From NCBI RefSeq assembly GCF_901709675.1, contig NC_051089.1:62001-126000 (forward strand): a stretch of 64,000 bases of DNA. Reading direction: 5' to 3'. The position numbers and the translations under genes are program-made. Position 1 is the stretch's first letter. Every line of letters begins with the position of its first letter. The stretch comes from Syngnathus acus. Lineage: Eukaryota; Chordata; Actinopteri; Syngnathiformes; Syngnathidae. Under the pieces are notes generated by a model. The model had not been told where the DNA came from. It ran no database searches and saw nothing but the letters and a program-made list of their open reading frames with translations. Positions 56,401-64,000 of this stretch are shown here, piece after piece.

Positions 56401-58834
56401 GCTCTCTGGCAATGCGCTGGTACCTGCGATGCCAGCGGCGATGCCAGCGGCGAGGCCAGCGGCGAGGCCAGCGACGAGGCCAGCGGCGAGGCCAGCGGCG
56501 AGGCCAGCGGCGGCGCCTCTTCACAGCGCGCAAGGTCCCGGAGGTCGCGCTGGCAAAGTCCCGGATGAGGACCGGAGAGGTCCGGCGGCGCGGGGGCGCT
56601 GCGCTCCAGTTGGCGCTGCAACGCATCCACCTGGGCGCTTTTGTCTAGCAGCCGCCTCTCCACGTCGGCCAGCTGGCGCTCGCGCTGCCGGGCGCCAATC
56701 AGCTCCCTGCGCAGAGCCTCCGCCTCCTGGGGACACGCCAAAGTATGGATATTTTTTGCCACACTTTAGCACTAGAAGAGGCAGGTGTACTTGCGGAGGA
56801 GGCGCACCCCCCCTCCCCTCCCCTGCCCTACCCCCCCTGACCTGAGAGCAGCCGCAGGCGCCTTCCGAGGCCCCGCCGGAGGTCAGCTGCCGTTTCAGAC
56901 TTTGGTTCTCCAGCTCCAAAAGCTGCAGATGCTTCTCCAAGTCTGTGGCCCCCTGCAAGGTAAGTCTCATGAGCAGCTTCGAGTTCACGCTGGCCTTCCA
57001 AACAACTTGGCTTTTGCACCACATTTTTACCGATCGTCAACAGCCGACACAAACGCTTGTTGCAAATCCGGGACAAGTCGAATCCGACGCCGATTTTGCG
57101 CGCACGCTCAGTTCGTGCGCAGAGGACAAACATCCGTACGCACGGATTAGTGACCGAGGCCCGATGTTCAGCGAGCCGAGCGTCGGGGAAGCAAGGACGG
57201 CAGGGGGGAGCTTGGCATGAGATCCAGGAAGGTAAACCCCCGCCAAAAAAGATAAAGGGTGGTCAAAAACCATCAAGTGGGGATCTACTCACCGGTCCTG
57301 AGCCAAGTCTGGCCACTTCCTGCGTTTGCCCGGCAAGCTTCTTCTGCAGTTCCTCCACCTGCAAGCACGAAGAAGTTTGCGGTGGCCACGACAGCGGGCG
57401 TGCGATAGGCCGGTCCACGTACCTGCGAGTGCAAGCACATGCCGAGCTGCTCTATCTCCATGGCGCCTGACAAATGCACACACGGCACAAGATGAAGGGA
57501 ATAAATACGCCCCTAGCGGCCATTATACAAGATGGCTGAGTTTGTTGTGTTGTTGGACTGTACAGTCTCTCTCTGTCTCTCTTTCCCAGTCATCATGTCA
57601 TCATGGTGTGTGTGGGACCCAAAGAACTGGCGAGCTGAACTCACCCGAGGACGCCGCTCGCTCGTCCCCGGGCCGAACTCCTGCGGCGTCTTGGTCCAGG
57701 CGAGCCTGAAGGCGGCACACTTTGTCCTGCAGAGTCTGGACGCACGCAAACAGCAAGGTGTTGGCCAAATGGAAAAAATGGACCGGATATGGCCGCGTTA
57801 TCATCCTTTGCCTTCAATGGACTCTTTTGTCAAAGTTGTTAGGGAGACAGCAGACAATGAAAGCAGACAAAGCTCAATGCAGAGGAAATCATGGTCCAAA
57901 CACTCCAAATGGGAAGGAAGGAAGGAAGGAAGGAAGGAAGGAAGGAAGGAAGGAAGGAAGGAAGGAAGGAAGGAAGGAAGGAAGGAAGGCCGGCGGGCGG
58001 CCGGCGGGCGGCCGGACGGACGGACGGACGGACGCTACGAGCGTGCAAACGCCGTCGTCTCACCTGGATGAGCAGCTGCTGCCTGGCCGCGTTGGACTGG
58101 CTCAGCTCGGCACCGGGCGAGGGGCGCTGAGAAAAGCCGGGGCTGGGCAGAGAAAGGAAGGAGGCTTCCTCCTCGCCGTCGCTCATCAGGAGGTCTACAG
58201 AGCTCGCTACGCACACACACACACGTGCGCACGCGTGACACGCAGACACCTGGCAGGCACCACAATTAGACGGGCCAGAATCGGGTCAGACAAGCACGGG
58301 CGGCCTCAATTGGCTCATTCTCATCCCATCGGCAAGTGGGAAGGGGTATTTTCTGCTGGAAACCTCCGTGCGCATGTTACGTATATATTTCGGTTTGATT
58401 CAATGTTTTACACTTTCTCATTCACCTGTGATGACCTGGAGGCAAGCTATGTCAAGCGTCTCGCCCAAGGACACCACGCCTTTTGTGACGAGGACCAAGC
58501 TGGCTTGGACCCGACCCACCGCGTTCTACAATGCGGCGCGGTAACGTTGAGCGCACGGCTCGGTCACGCGACGCCGCTCCTTCGCTAACTGAAGCCACTC
58601 GCTCATGCGCACGCACCGTCCAATGAGAAGTCGTTATTCCAGAGATCCCGCAGACAGGGGGCGCGGTCGAGGTCCCAGGTCTTTCTTGGTCCGAGCATGA
58701 CCCCGGGACCGGCCGGCACCCTCAAGGACTTGCGCGGCACCTGCGGGGAGGGGGCACACGAGACAAGAGCGTGACTCGCCGGCATAGCCGGCGCTCACAC
58801 ACACTTCGTTGCTGACGTGGACCGATGCCTCCAT
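53408..58834 (-). CDS. KIFC3: KIFC3, C-terminal (kinesin-14) motor
   Basis: KIFC3 is a minus-end-directed kinesin-14 acting in apical transport, Golgi positioning and zonula adherens microtubule anchoring. From ATG 58698 the exons give 814 aa (human 826). They are 58698-58617, 58194-58064, 57735-57645, 57466-57423, 57358-57293, 56952-56842, 56726-56424, 56355-56215, 55958-55811, 55583-55453, 55376-55265, 55112-54943, 54864-54760, 54695-54565, 54499-54376, 54098-53969, 53911-53682 and 53602-53408. A further in-phase exon (58834-58805, [10 protein letters not shown]) would give about 838 aa, so the start is open. The N-terminus has [18 protein letters not shown], then long coiled coils. The C-terminal motor has [12 protein letters not shown]-loop [16 protein letters not shown], switch [13 protein letters not shown], switch [13 protein letters not shown] and [12 protein letters not shown]. 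One intron (53968-53912) is only 57 bp and in frame without a stop. Confidence 0.95.
56429..56512. repeat. Coding 12-bp minisatellite in KIFC3 exon 7
   Basis: About seven GCCAGCGGCGAG-type units lie inside the exon 56726-56424. On the KIFC3 strand they encode tandem Pro-Leu-Ala-Ser, with one Ser-Leu-Ala-Ser variant, next to the 3' exon end. The 12-bp period keeps the frame, so copy-number change would alter protein length only. Confidence 0.88.
57911..58033. repeat. (GGAA)n, (GGCC/GGCGG) and (GGAC)n compound microsatellite
   Basis: About 19 GGAA units run to 57988, followed by GGCCGGCGGGCGGCC and five GGAC units, in the KIFC3 intron between exons 58194-58064 and 57735-57645. Confidence 0.95.
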
Positions 58835-60894
58835 TTTTTCTCTTCGGCAAGAGGAGCCCTCGGAATGTCTCCTCGGCGACCGCCGAGGTTTCCGCTATCT
58901 AGCCTAGCTCTGCGAGCCGGAAGGCGGGCGGGCGCTCGGTGGGGAGGGGAGGGGGAGGGCCTGCGACACACACACACCAGCCATGGCATTTCCCTCACGG
59001 ACGGCGCACGGGCGAAGAAGCCAAGCCGAGGGAGGCCCCTTTGACGCAAAGTATCGGCACGGAAACAAAAGCGGCGAGTACGCGCTCCCGCCTCCTCATT
59101 CCAGACGTGCTGGAGCTTGGCCATCTTCCAGTCTTACCTCCATTCAGCCTTCATCCTCCTCCTGGCGCTCAGTTCGGCCTCACTGTGACAGCAGCGGCGG
59201 GCGCCATGTGTGTCAACATCGCTCAGTGAAACACGAGCCCCAGCCCCACACATACGCTTTCATCCTCTCTGTTCCCCCAGCAACAGCAGGGCCAACCTTC
59301 CACTTTGGCTCCGCCCCCTCCCCCAATCCAATAAATCTTTCAACAGCCGGCGGAGCGCGTGCGTGCGTGCGACAAGGACCCTCCGCCGCCAGGACAATAT
59401 TCCCTTCATACAGTCCAGTTTGCGCAAGCAAGACACACGCATGCGCGCAACAAAGGTGTCAAAGGCGCGGGTCGCGGGCAAGAACCGCCCCGGCCGGTCC
59501 GGTCCGGCCCCCGCTGGAGTTCACCCTAAGGACCGACCGCATTGTGAAAACGGCCGTACCCAGCATTCGCCGCCTCGACCGATGCCCTCGTGACGACTCA
59601 CCGGCAAAATGCACCCGACTTGACGGCAAATGCTGAATTGTGCAAAATGAGGCTCTGCCTTCTGCATATGCCCACACGCACATGCGCACACTCAATTTCT
59701 GCACAGGAGTGACACGCACGCACGCACACAAAACCAGTGACAGTTTACGTTCCACAGAGAATTAAATGCAAACTCTGACTCATGTTTCCCAACGCCTTGG
59801 TAGTGGTTTCATTTCCGACCATGTCTCCCGAGGCGAGGCCTTCAACGTAATGACACATCGTTTCTTTTGAAAAGTCATAATCATTTGCCTCAAGTTTTGA
59901 CGGTGGACGAGTCATCAAATGTGAAAGAAAACACAAAAAGAGAAAAAAAAAAATCCTAAAAAAAAAAGCTCTTTGATCATTTCATTTCATTCCTTAGCTT
60001 AGAGGGTCACCATTAGAAAAGCAACATTTAAACATTCTTTTTGTACGTTTTTTTTTTTTTAAGTGTGCGTTCTTCGTACCCGGTTTGCCTCTTGCATGAA
60101 ATTTGGTGGACAAATGAGGGTGAAACGAGTTCGTCATTTAGTTTGCTCTTTCTGTCAGATAGAACGGGCGCCTGCCTGCCTGCCTGCTGTTTTTCTCTTT
60201 CTCTCTTTTTCCTTTCCATGCAGGCCGAAATCGATGCAACAAAGCGGACAACGGACACGTCATCGCCATGGCGTCATTAAAGTTAAGGCACGTGATCGGC
60301 TTGGCAAGGGCTCCAAGCCGTCACTCAAACGAAACCCAGTCGACCCCACCTCCCCTCCCCTCCCCCGTCGACCCGAGCACGTGAACCTTTTGTGAGAGAA
60401 CAACAAAGAGGAATGTTCTCAAATGACAACGTGAGCGTTTTCAGCGTGGAACTTTCTCGAAAGCCGCGGAAAAGGCAGGCAGGCAGGCAGGCAGGCAGGC
60501 AGAGGGAGGGACGGACGGACAGACGGACGACTTTTCTGCTCGTACCTTGGCTGAAAAGCTCGTCTAGTCTGCTTGTCCTGTGTCTCGTCTCTTTTCTTTT
60601 CCTTGGTTGACGCTTCGGTCGGTGCCAGTCCGCACAAAGGCGTAGCACGAGTTCAGTTTGGACTTTTTTTTTTCTTTAAGTGCAAGAGACTCAAGAGCGT
60701 TGGCGCCAGTGGAACTTGTCATTTCCGGCGGCTTCCCGCCGCTGCCTTCACGGACGTGCTGACATGTGGGAAATCACACTAGCCGCGTGACAAACAGAGG
60801 TCTCGAATACTTAAATTACAATACCCGACTTGAACAAATTCACATCATGACATAACACGTCAGGGAAGGATTTGTGAGGAAAAAAAAAAAAAAG
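58835..60894. other. KIFC3 upstream region and DZANK1 3' flank
   Basis: No gene is recognised in 2 kb. The region right of KIFC3 is GC-rich to about 59600 and probably includes its promoter and 5' exons. Farther right it is AT-rich, with long A or T runs (59940-60060, 60880-60893) and a GGCA repeat at 60474-60502. Open frames here are short and unlike known proteins. Confidence 0.45.
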
Positions 60895-60900
60895 TTTATT
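60895..60900 (-). terminator. DZANK1 polyadenylation signal
   Basis: AATAAA on the minus strand lies about 150 bp after the DZANK1 stop. A T-run follows in the transcript direction. Confidence 0.65.
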
Positions 60901-61047
60901 CAAATTGAAGCTGAAGCCCCCCGGTGACGCGCGCCCTCTTTGACTTCGCTTTTTGTGTGCCAATAAAAAGTCAATCAACGCACACGTTTTGTTTTTGGAA
61001 TTTGTTTCTCCGCTCGTGTGTCGTGTGATGAGAGAATTTCGTAGAGA

Positions 61048-64000
61048 TTAGCTGGCTGTGAGCCCCGCCCGTCCCAAAGCGGCAGACTCCCGCAGCAGCG
61101 ACATCATGTCGACGCAGCCGGTGGCAGAGGCCACGTCGTAGGCCGTCAGGCCCTTGACGTTTCGCAGCCCGGCGCCGGCGTTGCAGCTGGAAGACAAAAA
61201 GGCCAAATGCGGTCATCGCAAACAATCGGCAATCAATCGTTGCTTTTCACGCGTCGATAAAAGTCAAGGTTGCTTTAGGTCAGGGGTCGGGAACCTTTTT
61301 GGCGGACAGAGCCGTAAATGCCCAATTTTTAAAAATAACTTCTCGTGAGCGCCATACCATTTGAAAAAAAGAAACAATAGGTTAAATACAATTAAATGCA
61401 TGTATTTTAATTAAGACCAACGATATTTGGAGTGTACTAATGTATTCTTTTTAAAAACGTTTTTACCGTCAACAAAAAAGCCACATTGGCTCGCGAGCCC
61501 TAGGTTCCCGACTCCTTCTTTAGGTGATTGCAAATCAGGACCGCCCGCACGTAGCGAGGACGCAACGGTGAACGAGAACCGACAAAATGACAACAGCTCA
61601 GAGAAAAAAACACGGCAAAGTAAAACAAACGAATACAAAAACTTGTTAGTCAAACAAAGAGGAGCTAAACGTCCTCTGTTCTCGTGCTTATCCGTGACGC
61701 TCGTACATGAGCTTTGACTACTACATTTCAAATGGACTTGTTTTGGTCTCAGTGTCGAGAAGAAAGAGTCATTTGGGAATTGGCGAGGGAGAAAAATCAG
61801 CCACGTCGACCACAAAAATGGACCGACGTAAAGGCTGCTCCAACGTTTTGAGTTCAAGAAATATGTTAGCATAGCAAGCGAGAGCGCAGCGGTCGGCGTT
61901 TGTGGATTCCCAGCGAGCGTTTCATTTTGCAAACGCGAGTGCAGACTGACCTCGTGAGTGAGTGTTACCTGAGGAGAACGCGGGCACAGCCGAGACCGTC
62001 GGGTCCGAGCGCGGCGGCCTCGTGCAGCGCCGTGTTCTTCATCCTGCCGGGGGGGGTCAGAGGACAAGCCCGTTAGCGCCAATGCTAACGCGGAAAGCCC
62101 TGTGAACATATGTTGCATATCTTAAGCAAGGAAGCCTTTTGCCATTTTCTCCTGCACAAAATGCATGCAAGGAGAGCTTTAGCTACGCTGCGGGGTTCAT
62201 CCTCCCTCCCTCCACTTCCCAATGACGTCGAGACAGTGACAGCGGCGTCTTAATGGCAGCGCTGTCACTTGGGGATCTACTAGTACACTTTGCTGCGTGC
62301 GTATGGTAGGTTGTGCAGATAGGCTGAACAAAAGGGGGCCGAGCGCTGACCCTTGAGGGACACCACACGTGTGGATTCAACACCTCCGACGGGCGGGACC
62401 TGAACCTTTGAGGCTCGCTTTTCGTTCAACGCTAGTACGTTCCCATCAATTGCACTGAGGACTTACGGGCCAAATTGCAGGTCAATGTTGGCACCGCGCT
62501 GCAGTAGAAGAGGCACGACGGCATGGTGCCCGTTGACGGCGGCCACGGCCACGGCGGGGCGGCCGTCGCTGCCCCGGCACTCGGGGTCTGCCCCCTGGGG
62601 GACGAGGACGGACAGCTGTCGGCGGCTGGAGAGGGAGCCCTCCATTTTGGCCGCTACTCCTCACCTGTTCCAGGAGGTGCCGGACAACGCCCACGCGACC
62701 GCAACCCGGGCCCAATTCCTGAAGCAGCTGCGCATTCCTGGCCTGGCGCCGGCAGAAATCAGAGAAAGGAAGCGTATGGTGCGTTTGCATGCGCATTTCT
62801 GCACGTTTCCATGAGCGCGTGCGCATGCTAGCACGTGTGTTTGCATGTGAACGTGTAGCTCCACGTGTGAACGAGCGTGTCTCACCATCTCAGCGCCGCT
62901 GCATTTGCTTCCGCTTTCGGCCAGCGCACAAACCGAATCCGAGGCCCGGATGAGCTTGGAAGCAGCGCTCCTCACTTTCTGTCCAACCTCCTGGCGTACG
63001 TCCCCGCCCGCTGCGAAGCTGAGGCTCAGACTGACCTCATGAGCGTCTTCTCGAAGCACGGCGCAGGTCATCTGAGGGAAGGAGGAGACGGACGAGACGG
63101 GACGAGACGTGACTGCACGACACCACTCCCTTCCGCGGGCGACGCAGACCGTCCGTCGTACCCGGCCCAGCCGAGGCTCTCCCAGCAGCGTCCTGAAGGG
63201 GGCGTCGTTTTGGGCAAAACTCCTCAGGTGAGCGCACACGTGATCCAGCTGTTTCCTCCAGAAACCTGACGGACGAGCACGCCGCCAGTAAGAGGAACGC
63301 GGCTCCGAGCAGCAACGAGAGCAAGTAGGAACGTGGGTGGCTTCGGACAGACCTCTCCCCGGGCTGACGGCCGAGTATGGCGGCCGCGGGCGACCCGCCG
63401 CCCGCTCTACGTCAGAGGATAGGCCATGCGCTACCGACGTCTGCGTGCAGCACTCTTGGGAGGACGGGCCGGCCTGCGCGCACCCACAAACGCATACGAG
63501 AAGAGGCAGAAGAAGTGTGTCTGTGAGTGTGTGGTGTGTGTGTGTGTGTGTGTGTGTGTCCGCACACCTTGGTGCCACACCAGTCGCAGTAGCGAGCGTC
63601 GGCGCGGTTGAGGCGTTGACACGCGGAGCAGGCCAAGTTGCCGGTGTGTGAGGCCTCCTGGATACAAGGGGCTCTGTCCACATCCAACGCTGTCTGCAGC
63701 CAAACAACCAAACACGCACACGGATATAGATACACTAATACCCGCACACATTTTTGTTGACACGTGTTACTTGTGCTGGTTTCAAGTCTGTTTGTGTTAC
63801 CGTGGAGAGGCGGGTGTCACACGTCAAGCAGTGTGACAGGTCAGCCGGGTTGCCTCGTCCACAGCACACACACAAAACTTGAGCCTGACGCACGACAACA
63901 ATCGCGTCAATCAAGTGCAAAGTGGCCGTGTGCTGCTATTTTGTTTGTGTGAGTTTACGGCTGTCGCGCGCATGTACCTGCAGGGAAGGCCGAAGCTGAC
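61048..64000 (-). CDS. DZANK1: DZANK1, double zinc ribbon and ankyrin repeat protein 1 (5' part outside window)
   Basis: DZANK1 carries zinc ribbons followed by ankyrin repeats and is linked to photoreceptor and ciliary trafficking. Exons seen, 5' to 3': 64000-63978 (partial, QLRPSLQ), 63884-63801, 63693-63568, a segment ending 63352, 63265-63162, 63071-62886, 62742-62665, 62594-62467, 62043-61969 and 61186-61048. Zinc ribbons are LCVCCGRGNPADLSHCLTC and [40 protein letters not shown], then GEPRLGRMTCAVLREDAHEV, matches the human middle region. Ankyrin repeats include GADPECRGSDGRPAVAVAAV, LLLQRGANIDLQFGPMKNTA and VKGLTAYDVASATGCVDMMS. The end is RAGLTAS. The start of the exon ending at 63352 (about 63409) is not certain. 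A hAT-like element lies in the last intron but one. Confidence 0.9.
61281..61517. mobile_element. hAT-like MITE with perfect target-site duplication
   Basis: The left end is CAGGGGTCGGGAACC and the right end is GGTTCCCGACTCCTT, an imperfect terminal inverted repeat. The 8-bp duplication CTTTAGGT is identical on both sides (61273-61280 and 61518-61525). The element is 237 bp, has no coding capacity and lies in a DZANK1 intron. Confidence 0.9.

Noticed and set aside
58795-59124. A 109-codon frame starting MAKLQHVWNEEAGAR as an extra gene or KIFC3 N-terminus
   Set aside because: There is no resemblance to KIFC3 N-termini and no coherent donor in phase. It is left as non-coding upstream sequence.
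62661-63719. A 352-codon frame across the DZANK1 region
   Set aside because: It joins real exon pieces with intron sequence (His-Thr repeats from a GT-rich tract). The conserved protein requires splicing.

Overview
The window is nuclear DNA from a compact vertebrate genome, almost certainly a teleost fish. The evidence is dense multi-exon genes with GT-AG introns often under 150 bp, proteins that align well with human orthologues recalled from memory, teleost-type dispersed repeats (hAT-like elements, LINE tails), microsatellites and a fish-type IL-17A/F gene. The very short introns and small intergenic gaps suggest a reduced-genome lineage such as pipefish/seahorse or pufferfish, but I cannot name the species. 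There is no bacterial, viral or CRISPR content.

Layout (strand in brackets): WDR59 C-terminal zinc domain to start codon, cut by the left edge (-, 1-6852); NOB1 (+, 8031-11175); SNRPA1 (-, 11600-14393); ASB7 (-, 15556-17996); CHSY1 (-, 20187-24532); SELENOS, a selenoprotein with an in-frame TGA and a SECIS hairpin (-, 26263-28465); LINS1 (+, 29197-31820); GPN1 (-, 33023-36928); an IL-17A/F-like cytokine (-, 37706-38868); GTF2A2 (-, 39743-41145); COG8 (-, 41950-45082); KATNB1 (-, 46166-50568); KIFC3 (-, 53408-58834); and the C-terminal part of DZANK1, cut by the right edge (-, 61048-64000). I rebuilt nearly all exons by hand. Coding lengths are divisible by three, and most predicted proteins are close to the human length: NOB1 412 aa, GTF2A2 109, SNRPA1 273, CHSY1 797, KATNB1 677, COG8 591, SELENOS 199. 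LINS1, at 556 aa, is the clear exception.

WDR59/NOB1 and SELENOS/LINS1 are head-to-head pairs sharing short upstream regions. NOB1/SNRPA1 and LINS1/GPN1 are tail-to-tail. From remembered human map positions, SNRPA1-ASB7-CHSY1-SELENOS-LINS1 is the 15q26.3 block and WDR59, NOB1, COG8, KATNB1 and KIFC3 are all 16q genes. GTF2A2, GPN1, DZANK1 and the IL-17 gene come from elsewhere, so this is a conserved block embedded in a rearranged teleost order. The genes are mostly housekeeping (mTORC1 sensing, ribosome biogenesis, splicing, glycosaminoglycan synthesis, ER quality control, RNA polymerase II assembly and initiation, Golgi tethering, microtubule severing and motor activity). They do not form one pathway.

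I found no new multi-gene system. The points most worth checking are: a probable gained, in-frame, stop-free 129-bp intron in CHSY1; four perfect copies of the palindrome GTCACGTGAC clustered at the two divergent promoters; a minisatellite that begins at the SELENOS intron 3 donor and stays open in frame; the SELENOS UGA/SECIS pair itself; and a coding 12-bp minisatellite in the KIFC3 coiled coil.
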